Made by a program: the position numbers and the translations under genes. Shown one piece after another: positions 45,601-55,820 of a DNA stretch of 64,000 nt (the stretch's first letter is position 1; each line of letters begins with the position of its first letter). Source of the stretch: Dryobates pubescens (lineage: Eukaryota > Chordata > Aves > Piciformes > Picidae); contig NC_071617.1 in NCBI RefSeq assembly GCF_014839835.1, positions 40,825,652 to 40,889,651 of the forward strand, written 5' to 3'. The notes beneath the pieces were generated by a model, which ran no database searches, had not been told where the DNA came from, and saw nothing but the letters and a program-made list of their open reading frames with translations.

Positions 45601-48600
45601 CTGGGAGAAGAGACCAACCCCCACCTGGCTACAATGTCCCTTAAGGTTGTAGGTTAAATTGTAAATTAACTCCAAGATCCAGGCTGAAGGAGCTAAAATA
45701 GAAGTAGAACCTGCCAAGTCAGGATGGCAGGCTCCAAGCTCAGCCAGCATCTGCAAGTAAGAAGAAAGGCACAGACAACAGCATCCACACAAAGTGATGG
45801 CAACTTACAGTTGAAGAAGGCATTGAAGTCCTCATCACTGTCAAAATCAAATCGTGAGTATTCACAGCTGGGGCTGTCTGTTTTAGAGGGAAAGCCCACC
45901 TGGTGACAGAGAGGACAAGGTCAGGAAAGAAGTCACTCATTGCAACTAACAACAGCTTCAAGGAGAAGATGACTGAAGTCAGGCAGACAGTGAAATGTTG
46001 AGATAGAGCTGGTTGCTCAGTGGTCTGGAGATCGTGTCTCTGGCAGACAATAAAAATGGAGTTTCTCCCCACAATTCATAGGCCACGTTCTCTTAGGCAC
46101 CTTCTCACACCTGCATGGCTGCAGTTGTCACATACCTTCACTAGGTTGGTCATAGATGCACGGAGATACTTAGGAATCATAGCCAGCAGCAAGGGGTCGC
46201 GAGACAGAACTTCATGCCGAAAGAGGGCTCCCCAGGTGATCTGGGTGGAAGAACGCAGAAACTGCATGGAGGAAAGAGAAGAACAGAGAAGGATTGCAGT
46301 GCTGGAACTTCCACTGCTAACATAAAGTGTTTCTATGAGAAGGCAACAGCAAATTACACTATTTGGTTTAGGACAAGACACCTTGCAGGCGCAGCCCGAA
46401 CTTCACAGTATCACAGTATAACTAAGGTCGGAAGAGACCCCAAGGATCATCAAGTCCAACCTGTCCCAACAGACCTCACAACTAGACCATGGCACCAAGT
46501 GCCACATCCATTCTCCTCTTGAACACCTCCAGGGACAGCGACTCCACCACCTCCCTGGGCAGCCCATTCCAATGACGAACGACTCGCTCAGTGAAGAACT
46601 TTCTCCTCACCTCGAGTCTAAACCTCCCCTGGCACAGCTTGAGACTGTGTCCCCTTGTTCTGATGCTGGTTGCCTGGGAGAAGAGACCAACCCCTTCCTG
46701 TCTACAACCACCTTTCAGGTAGTTGTAGAGGGCAATGAGGTCACCCCTGAGCCTTCTCTTCTCCAGGCTAAACAATCCCAGCTCCCTCAGCCTCTCCTCA
46801 TAGGGCTTCCAGAAGGTTTGAAGTCCCTAAATAAATACTAGGGCTGACTGCAAATCCGGCACTTTCTACCTGGCACCTGTGTCAGACACTGCTCCTAATG
46901 GGGTGGTAATGGAGAAGAAACCACTCTGCCTTCCAGGTCTACAGATGAAATGGAGAACCTGGAGAGCAATGTTTGACAGCTGGAGTTCTACAGTTTTCTA
47001 CACATTGGCTCAGTTATGCATTCCTACATTCTCACATAGACACACATGAGACTTTCAGCCCTTTACATACCTGGCTGGGATGGGTTGTGAAGGCTAAAAA
47101 TGCCTCAAGGTATTTTCCAAAGTTGGCTGGTGTTTCCACATCAGAATCTGAGCCCTATAGGAAAAGAGTTGATTTCACACAGTTACTAACTTTGTGTCAG
47201 AAGTGGTACATCTCTGGGAAAACCAGGAGCGCTACATCCAAGGCCACAGACTATAAACAAGCCAAGAGAAAAGCATGTCATGACTGGAATTTTTCCTGAA
47301 ATCAGTTTAGTCTGAGGAGCAGCAAGTTCTGCTGACCAGCCTGGGGGTGCTAGAAGCAGCACCACCTTAAACTCAAGAGAAAAGGGTGACCTTCAGACAC
47401 CGGAGCTCTGTTAAAACTGAACTTGTAATCACTGTTGCTGCTTCCAGGAGTCAGTTTTACTCCTGCTGGGTAAAGCCCACTCAGCAGTACTGAAGTGAAG
47501 CAATTCACAACGGCAAAATTTCACAAGCAAACGTACCCACATATTTCACCTGTGCTCCTCAGAATGCTTTCTGCAGTTAAGATATGGGCATCTCTTATTA
47601 TTAACTTCCTGGGAAGTTTGTCAGGAAAAGGATGTTTTGCCCAGAGCTATTTTGCTGCTCCTCACTAACCATAATATGACCTGCAACCCTCAAGATCACC
47701 GTTTTGGAGCTGTACAGTTCAGTGCTGACTCTCAACTGAATCTGGATGAGGACTCAAATCCCCATTGCAGTACTTCATTACAGACTTAACAGTTTGCACT
47801 GCCCAGCAGCAAGTGAAGTCACTGGAATCAGTAACACACACAGTTTGATGCCCATTAATTTTAGGGACAAAGGTCTTGCTTTTTCTTGCCCTCCCTGTGA
47901 GAACTTTGTTTGTTCTATCACTTGTACAGGCTGCCTGCCTCGGTCTCCCCACCAACAGCACCTCTCAACAAGCCTGCCTTCTTTACTGTAGCACCACGCT
48001 CAACAGAGGGAGCAGTAACTCAGCAACCAGCATGGCATGCAACATATCAACATGCATCTTCATCTCAACATTGACACAAAGCATGAGAAAGATGGACAGC
48101 AGGAACAAAACCTGTTTCTTCCTTCAGCTTGAGATAATCTCGGTAGAAGAACAAACAACTATACTCTTTTGGATTAGTCTTAACAGGGAAATTTAAAAGG
48201 CTTCCAATGCAAGAGTCATTTTCTGGAGTAGTTTTTCTGTAGCAGTAGATATAGCAAGAAACATGATCAATTTTCAGTGAGGTTTCCCCATTTTATAAAG
48301 GTTATAGGAGATGACTCTTGATGACAGCAGAGGCCTGAAATTAGTCAGGGTGCCTCCATTCTACATTCCTGTGATTTGGCAGGATGTGTTTATCTTCCTT
48401 GCAAGCAGAGCCATTTTTGCCTTTTCCAAATGTGTGGAGAGAACCCTGTGGTTACCAAATGTACAAAGAGAACCCCGGTCAGACCTTAGATCACAGCTAC
48501 CTCGCCTCCAGCCCTGAAAAACTAGCCCTGCCAGCACTGCTGCTGGTATCGGTAGAGACTTACTAGTAATGCACACAGCTGGCTGCCCAATGCACACAAA

Positions 48601-51600
48601 ACTTGGCAAAGTCTCTTCAAGAAAACATAGTGCTTCTCCACTAGGCCTTCTCCATCTGCTGTCCTGGGAATAAGGGAAGAGGGGACAAACAGGATCACCG
48701 TTACTCACGCTGCAGCTAACAGGCACACCTCTATCCATCGTGTAGATTAAAAGACGACTACAGCAACTTGACTTTATTACATTGGGACTTTCTACACTAC
48801 TATCAAGTACTGCTTTATTGGCATCCAAACCTTCTGAAATTGCCTCTCTGTGGGAGTCCCTGCTGATCAGTTTCAGGCTAGGAGACAAAGCTAGCGAAAC
48901 TGACATTGACGTCCCTCAGTAGTTCAATGATGTGATTTGAAAGAACTTGGCATTTTTTTTCCCCAAGTTTTGCACAAGAAATAATGGCTTTGTTCTCTCC
49001 TAACCCAGCTTTCTGCAGTCAAGCAACAGTATCTTTTGCAAATCACATCTACATTTTTAAGCAGCTTTTTGTGAGATTACAGCAGCAGGATGGTACTCAC
49101 TGGGCAGCAGAGAGAATGTAGTGCATGGCAACGTCTCCGAACAAGACCATCAGAGGCTTACGGTCCTCCAGCTTACCCTGCATGCAAGATATGGCAAATG
49201 CCTCAATTAGAACACAATTATTTATCCCCATCTACTTACCTATTTATTCCCACTCACAAAGGAGATCCCCAGCTGTCCTTCCATTTGAGGAGGGGCTTAA
49301 CAGTCCACAAATTACTTCAGTAAAAAAAAAATAAATCTAGGGTATTCCTGATCTCAAGACATTGTCCCAAGCAAACCCACCTCAGAACTTTACACTGAAA
49401 AACTGATTGCAAGCCACAAACTCTTCCTCATGGCAGACTGGCTGGCTACCTCAGGGCAGCTGACAGAACACGCAGTCTCAACACTAAGCTGCGTGTGAAT
49501 ATATGGGACAAATCACCTGTTTAGATCTGGCTGTCATTTCTCTGAACTGCCAGATAACACAGCTGGTGATAGTTCACCACTTCACAGTTGTAGTAAGGGA
49601 AAAAAAGAAGTCAATGGAACTTCCAACCTCAAAACTGCAAGGAAAGGTGAGCACAGAAGTTGGAGAAGGTTCCAGCAGTTGCTGCATGTGTTATGCTGGC
49701 ATGACATCCACAACTGTTGTTAACAATTGTGAACAACTGTTGTCACAATTCAATGTTAGTATCAGTAACATAAGCAGATGAATCTGAATGTTACATCCTA
49801 AACAAAAGGGCAAAGATATCATTGCTCAATCTGAAGAATTATAAAGGAGAAAAGGATGAAAACAAAGGGGAGCCAGAAGAGCTGAAGAGGAAGAACTCAC
49901 TTTCCTGCTGACAGCAATCAGGAGACACTCTGATGCTCCTATTTGGAGCTCAGGCTCATTTAGGAGCAGGCACAACATCTCCAAGAGTTTACAGTTGTCT
50001 GCTGTAATGTGGCTCAGAGCCACCCAGTCAATGTAGCCAGCCAAGGTGTTGAGTGCTGCTATCCCCACACGGCAGTTCGCCTGGGCCTGTAAACAGAGAG
50101 ACAGCAAGAGGTGAGAGCTAGGGACAAACATCAATTCCCATCTAAATTTATCCATTCCTAGGAAGAACAGTACCAGGAACCACTCTGAGAGCGTGAGAGG
50201 CTTGGATCCTCTGGCTGCCACCTCTCATCTCTCAAGTGGTTCGTACTATGGGTGAAAAAATCCAGCTGCACACAAGAACTATAGCTCACGTAAGGAAAAG
50301 CCTAGCTCTAGACAAGGTAGGTCTTAGGAACGATTAATGCACTAACTCCTGCATAGCTCCACTCACCTTTGGTTCCTGAGCCAGGTCAGTTTTCTGAAAA
50401 AGAAAATGAGATGGTAAGCTACAGCACAGAGTTAAACCCAGCCACTGCTGGACAGGCTTATTCTTGAGAACACAGCCAGAAGCAGCTTCACAGAACAGCT
50501 CCCTAATGAAAGTGGCTGCAACACATCCTGCCACTCAGGACACTCCTGCAGCCATCCCAGCCAGCTCTGCAGCACCCTGGCAGGTAAGAAACAGGACTCT
50601 GAATTAAGCCACAACTTCCTTCATATCCAAAAGATGACAATTGAGTCAGCAGGTACCAGGGAGACACAAGGGACAAGAACAAAAGGCATTTATTTTGGTA
50701 CTTCCTGGAAGCTTCCAGGGAAGAAACTTTTGACCTTTTAGAGCACCTTACATCCAAAAGGCAGACTCTGAAAGATGCTGGTGGCTTTTATGTACTGAGA
50801 TTGATGTCTGAAAAAGGCGATTTGGCCACGGTCAGAAAGGAATTTAGAGAGAAAGCTTGGACAAGAGCTTACAGCCTGACTCCCAGTTCCAATCACTTAA
50901 CAGCAGCAACACTCTGCTTGCACCATCTTTTTTGACCAATGCAAGTAAGTCCCACAGACACTCAGTTTTTCAGATGCAAAGACACCACATGGATTTCTTT
51001 CCACTGCAACATTTTGGTTTGGGAACTCTGTCCACCAGTGTATTTGATATAGTCACTTTAACTCAATTTGGTAGTCCCCAAACATTTAACAATGAAGGCA
51101 CCATACCAGAACTGCATACTTACAAGCACTGCACACTGCTATGGTCTTGGGCAACCACCCATCATCTCCCCCCCATCTCAGTGTGCAGACAAGTAACTGA
51201 ATATCCAACCCTCAAAATTTACCCTGTGCACAAACTTCCCGAAGATCTGCTAACCTGTCCAGTGGTGAGGGCTTCTTGTTCCTGGGGTGCTCCAACCTTG
51301 CCAATCAGAAAGATTCCACTGTTAGCAGAAGCAGCCACACTTCAGAGCCTCAAGCACTGCAATTCAAATCTTACCTGGAAATGCATTTCAACCAGACTAC
51401 AAAACACACCAGTCTCCCACCCACCTATACACTGCACAGTGACCTGCACTCTACAGGTGGGTTTGTCCAGCCTGTCAGTGCACCAGGAAAACAAACAGAA
51501 GTCAGGTAAGAGGGGGTTCTTCTTTGCCTTCCAGTTTCACATTCAGTGTAACTCTGGATTTTAAGTCACAGAAAAAAGGAACAAGAGATACACCTAAGGA

Positions 51601-54600
51601 ACTTATTTCTAAATTGGTTTCTCAATTGTGCTTCACTCTCAAATCCACTTCCTTCTCCCAAGAACAGAACAGGGCAGAGACTGACTTTCGCCATTCATCT
51701 TAACCAACCTGCACATCTCTGACTTCAGACAGGAATTCAGGAAAGACTCTTTACACAAAAAGGAAGAGCATTCCTCACCACAACTTGAGAGGGGAAAAAA
51801 AAACCAAAAAGGCTTCCTGACCTGAGCTCTCAGACAAAAGGACCAGAACAGGCATTTTAGTGCATCACCACAAAGACACCACTGCAGCCTAAGAGAGCAG
51901 ATATGAGCCCAGGGCAGCATCTCTACCACTGTGTATTACACAGACTATCCCAAAGCTATTTTTGACACAACCACACCTTGTGGTAAGCCACAAATCCCTA
52001 GTGTTGGAAGAGAATTCCAACAGTATGGATGAGGCATGCATCACTCAAGTTATTTACATGAGCAAATCCACACTACCAACACTAATCCTGTCAACCTTGT
52101 GTGTTCGGTCTCTCTGATCAGCACTGGCTTCTCAGGGCACAGCAGAGCCCTACCTCATAGCAACAGCAGTGAATTTCACACAGTTTCTGCACTTGCTTTC
52201 CCAACCACTTACGAGTTGCATCCCAAATTCCTTAACATCTCCAACACTAACTGAACCCAAGGAAAGAGGACTCTTACCATGTGTCTGTACTTGTTGACAT
52301 TCTGCTGCAGGGTAGTTAATAGAAAGGTGAAAATCTTCTCCATGTTCTGGGTGAGGGTTTGTTGGATATCTCGTCGTCTCTGGGTAGGCAGAGTTTGGAA
52401 AGTCACCACATCCTCTGCCAACCGTAGGAGAATGAACATCACCAGTTCTGTCTGAGTTTCCTGATGTCCCAAAAGGAAACAGACTCCATCAGTACAGCTC
52501 AAGTGTTAAAATCTCTACATCTCAGAGATGTAGGAAAAAAAGTGAGAATGCATGAAAATAAAAGTCATGCTTTAGGAGCACTAGACAGGAGGATTACTCT
52601 CTCTCTGCTACAATAATCTCCTAGAATAATTTACAGGGGTTTTTGAATACAACATCAGCCCATCTCATCTCACCATGAGTGAGTTAGGCTTTCCTCAGGA
52701 TAATGGAAGACTAAAACCCATACTATGAACAAGCAGAAAAAAAAGATAGGTGTTTCATACCCCTTGCTTTGAGAGGGTATCCAGCTCTTTCAGCATGTCA
52801 GGCCAGTGCTGAGGCCATTCACGCTTTATCATCTCCACCACAATGCGAGACAAAACATCTTTAATGTGACTTTCTTCCTCCAGAATACTTTGAGTTCCCT
52901 GTGATAGAAGAGGGGCAAGATTACACAAACCAACAAATATCAGACACTTACAATTCTGATCTGGGAAGCACAGTGGTTACAAATATTCTAAACCACACAA
53001 AAACAACAACAAAAAAGCACCCAACACCGAGTGACTCTTCATCCCAGTACTTCAGATGGCATTTCTACTCTCCATAGCTCGCAAACTCCGGGAACCAACA
53101 TGATTTTCCATACAAAAAGGTCACTTGGTCACAAGAAGAATCACAGTGATAGAGAAAACACAACTAAGACAACAACTTCAGTACTCCTGCAAAGGGTAAG
53201 AACACCTATATTTACTGAATTTTCTCCTAAGAGAATATAATCCACCTTACATGGAATATACAAGTCCCAACACTTTCTGCCACACGAGGCCACACCACTA
53301 TTCACCTCACTGCAAAGCACTGAATAGCCAGGGATGCATGGCAAGAAAGTAATGAAACGCAGAATTGAATTCAGGTCCTCTGTACTAACTAGCAGGAATA
53401 ATTTTTCCTTTTACCCCCACTTCCTATGTCCAAGCTAGAGAACCATGTTTCAAACAGTCTGGGGTAGGAGGTACTTACATTGGATATGAGGCCCATGACA
53501 TTGTTCTTGAGATAAACTTTTTCCAGGCGAGGCATGCTGTTCCAGCGGAACCTGTTTGGAAGAGTTTATATGCGTGTATATATATATACAAAACCCCCCA
53601 ACCTTCCAAGTCAAAACATGTATAAAAAATCCCTGACTTGATTCTCAGCGAACCTATTACTTCTTTACCTAAACTAGAAAGAGATGCTACAGCTCACTGA
53701 CTCTGCCAATGCCCAATCCCTTAATGAAAAGGCTGAATTAAAACCGCTGATGGCAAATGGGTGTGCACCACTGAGGTCAACAGACATGAGAAGCAGCAGC
53801 AAAAGCACAAAGCATCAGGTCTGTAGAGGCGGCAGAGAGGAATCTCTGAACTCAACCAATACAAAGCCTCTTTGTTAGCATGAGTCTAACGACGGAGAAC
53901 GCTGCAGAGACCGACTGATAACTGTGTATGCTTATTCACGTGCTACAATATCACTGTGTCTTACGAGTTCAGTGAAGTAGCTTTCCCAACCGTCCTGAAA
54001 ACCATTTTCACCAGTCCTGCTTTTACAGATAAGGAAAGGAACGGAGCAGGACAAGAAGAGTTTTCTACTGTAGAAGAGACTCTCTACGTGTGGAAAGTGC
54101 CTCCCTGAAGTGGGAGGCACTGGAACAGGAGCAGAGCTCAGGCCAGGGGCTTCATGGCAGCAGGCCGGCACCCTTTCCCAGCGCGAGGGCGCCTTACTTG
54201 ACCACATGCTCTAGGATCTGCAGGCCGAAGTGCCGGACGATGGCCGTCTGCGTCTTCTCAGCCAGCTTCAGCCCGCAGGGCACGCAGATGGGACACTTCT
54301 CTTTGAACTCCTCGCAGAACTGGAAAAGGACCAGAGATACGCATACGCGGTTAAACCAGAGAAGAGGGCAGGGGGCCGAGAAGGAGTGGCCGGTAACAGG
54401 TGGGGCACGACCCCAGCCTCTGGCAGAGCACGCCGGGGGAAGGCCCCCCGACCCCCTCAGAGCCGCGCAGGCGCAACCCCCAACACCTTTCGTCGCCTAC
54501 CAACGACTTCCAGTGCCTCAGACGCTTGCCGGACCCGGGCCATCCCCGGCTCGCCCGCAGGGCCCGAGCGAGCCCCGGGACCGTGTGGCCGGGACACCCG

Positions 54601-54744
54601 CGTGGCCGGAGCCCGGCGCCTCCCTTCCCCGCCAGGTACCTTGAGCGCCTCCAGACGGTAACGCTGCGTGGAGGCCGGGTCCATGATCACTGTTACCGCT
54701 TTCACTAGCTGCTCACAAAGGCCGCTCACTTGTTCGGCGGACAT
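24642..54744 (-). CDS. XPO5: XPO5, exportin-5 (32 coding exons, complete)
   Basis: Karyopherin that carries pre-miRNA hairpins and other double-stranded RNA out of the nucleus with RanGTP; a HEAT-repeat solenoid. Exons: 54744-54640, 54319-54198, 53551-53479, 52898-52761, 52460-52278, 50393-50367, 50086-49901, 49177-49101, 48663-48564, 47154-47071, 46261-46136, 45899-45809, 43606-43478, 42798-42683, 41705-41550, 41153-41112, 40498-40409, 39081-38882, 38281-38182, 36657-36476, 31776-31676, 30471-30375, 29855-29719, 29111-29014, 28540-28494, 28286-28192, 27339-27277, 26782-26700, 25948-25841, 25664-25527, 25370-25206, 24782-24642. The sum is 3600 bases, 1199 residues (human 1204). Blocks: [18 protein letters not shown], an Xpo1-like region ([20 protein letters not shown]), [34 protein letters not shown] and a conserved C terminus ending LTALFEP. 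Exon 6 is a 27-base microexon. Intron 23 is U12-type; the others look U2-type. Divergent from POLH. Confidence 0.97.
29112..29718 (-). other. XPO5: U12-type (minor spliceosome) intron, XPO5 intron 23
   Basis: On the minus strand the intron opens GTATCCTTTT, the U12 donor consensus, directly after CTC C of exon 23. Near the 3' end it carries TTCCTTAAC, the exact U12 branch-point consensus, 12 bases before the acceptor end (TGGTCTGTGCAG). The split codon C|GT and the following VFVKPLV keep the frame. This is a GT-AG member of the class. Confidence 0.9.
30487..30632 (-). mobile_element. CR1 3'-end fragment, minus orientation (XPO5 intron 21, abuts exon 22)
   Basis: AATACATAGAATACATAGAAT tail, then AAACCAGGTTGGAAGAGACC and about 110 bases of CR1 3' UTR. 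It lies in the same orientation as XPO5, and its tail ends about 16 bases before the exon 22 acceptor at 30471. Confidence 0.9.
31777..36475 (-). other. XPO5: XPO5 intron 20 (about 4.7 kb), no nested feature seen
   Basis: Largest XPO5 intron in the window. I found no CR1, RNA gene or credible nested exon; open frames are short (up to about 129 codons) and scattered on both strands. Confidence 0.7.
36805..37191 (+). mobile_element. CR1 LINE fragment (XPO5 intron 19, antisense to the gene)
   Basis: Starts in AGGGAGCTGGGCTTGCTTAGCC and runs through the CR1 3' UTR to GGTTTATTCTATTCTATT. Its translation shows [16 protein letters not shown] and [20 protein letters not shown], the conserved end of the CR1 protein. 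A young-looking copy. Confidence 0.95.
37803..38062 (+). mobile_element. CR1 3'-end fragment (XPO5 intron 19)
   Basis: 5'-truncated at AACAAGAGGACACAGTCTC and running to GGTTTATTCTATTCTATTCT. Second sense-strand copy in the same intron, about 600 bases from the previous one. Several CpG sites in its 3' UTR are still intact. Confidence 0.95.
43754..44195 (-). mobile_element. CR1 LINE fragment with a drifting pentanucleotide tail (XPO5 intron 12)
   Basis: Minus-orientation CR1 covering the 3' UTR and the end of ORF2 ([20 protein letters not shown] on the minus strand). Its 3' tail is replaced by thirteen 5-base units at 43756-43820. Confidence 0.95.
43756..43820. repeat. Pentanucleotide array, 13 units, stepwise variants
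   Basis: Units in order: GACTA x2, GACTG, GAGTG x2, GACCG, GACCA x2, CACCA, GCCCA x3, CACCA. Most neighbours differ by one base, and the array sits exactly where other copies have (TAGAA)n tails. Confidence 0.9.
45312..45645 (-). mobile_element. CR1 LINE fragment, minus orientation (XPO5 intron 12)
   Basis: Tail of alternating GAATA and GACCA pentamers, then AGGTTGGAAAAGACC and the CR1 3' UTR, ending near CCCTTAAGGTTGTAGG. Second CR1 in this intron, same orientation as XPO5. Confidence 0.93.
46402..46806 (-). mobile_element. CR1 LINE fragment, minus orientation (XPO5 intron 10)
   Basis: CACAGTATCACAGTATAACT tail, GGTCGGAAGAGACC, the CR1 3' UTR and the ORF2 end ([21 protein letters not shown] on the minus strand, first 20 residues conserved). 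The tail is of the octamer type, so it belongs to a different subfamily from the TTCTA-tailed copies. Confidence 0.93.
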
Positions 54745-55820
54745 GGCGGCGGCGGCAGCGGCCCCGCACCACCGGCCACCTACGGGCGAGAGGAGGGGGC
54801 GGCCGGCACGCGGCGCACGCGCAGCAGGGCGGCACGCGGCGCATGTGCCGCACGGGCGGAGTCACGGAGCAGAGCGCGTGCGCCGCCCGCCGGGGAGACC
54901 AATGTCCTCAAGAACGACAACTCCCGGCGTGCCCCGCGCGGGGACGGCCCCGCTGCCGGGAAGTGGCGGCGCTGGGCGGGGTACGGCGCTAGTCTGGCGG
55001 GAGGTGGCAGCCGTCGCCGCAGCCGCCGCCGGCGCAGCAGCGGCAATGTCCCGGGGGCAGGAGCGCGTGGTAGCCCTTGTGGACATGGACTGCTTCTTCA
55101 TGCAGGTGGAGCAACGCCTCGACCCGCAGCTGCGCGGCCGCCCCTGCGCCGTGGTGCAGTACACCAAGTGGCAGGGCGGCGGGTAGGTGCCACTGCCAGC
55201 GGGACGGCCATGGCCGTGAATCTTCGCCTCCGTCCCCACGAGGCTGTGCCGCGCCGTGCCCGCCCTGCACTGCCCTCCGTGTCTTGCAGGATCATCGCGG
55301 TGAGTTACGAGGCGCGAGCCTTCGGCGTGTCCCGTGGGATGTGGGCGTCGGAGGCGCGGGCGCTGTGTCCCGATCTGGCACTGGCGCGGGTGCCCCAGGC
55401 GCGGGGCAAGGCCGACCTCACCCGGTGAGCGGGGTCTGGGATCGGGCTCAGGGAGGTGGCGGCAGGGGTCGCCTTAAGCGAGACGGCGCCTGAGGCTGTG
55501 CCCGCTACCCGGCAGGTACCGGGAGGCAAGCCAGGAGGTGATGCAGGTTCTGTCGCGCTTCGCCGCCATCGAGCGAGCCAGCATCGACGAGGCGTACCTG
55601 GACCTGACGGGCCTCGCGCGGGAGCGGCTGTGCGCCCTCCAGGGGCGCCCCCTGGCGGCCGCGCTCCTGCCCACCACCTTCGTGCAGGGGCTGCCCAACG
55701 ACCCCGGTCCCCAGCCCAGCGGGAAGGGTACGCACCGACCCGGACCCGGGCAGAGGCCCCGCGAAGCTTCGGCCGGCGGGGCCAGCGCTTTGCAGACGGC
55801 GGCGGGGTGGCGCTAACGGC
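54160..55820. promoter_or_regulatory. CpG-rich divergent promoter XPO5 / POLH and flanking first exons
   Basis: 301 bases lie between the XPO5 start (54744) and the POLH start (55046). High CpG density extends over XPO5 exons 1-2 and POLH exons 1-3. No TATA box is evident. Two NRF1-type sites in opposite orientation are present: GGCGCACGCGCA (54822-54833) and AGCGCGTGCGCC (54873-54884). Motif assignment is inference. Confidence 0.75.

Noticed and set aside
50857-51564. 235-codon open frame on the plus strand in XPO5 intron 5
   Set aside because: No recognisable domain, composition like surrounding intron, no start context or neighbouring exons; chance frame.
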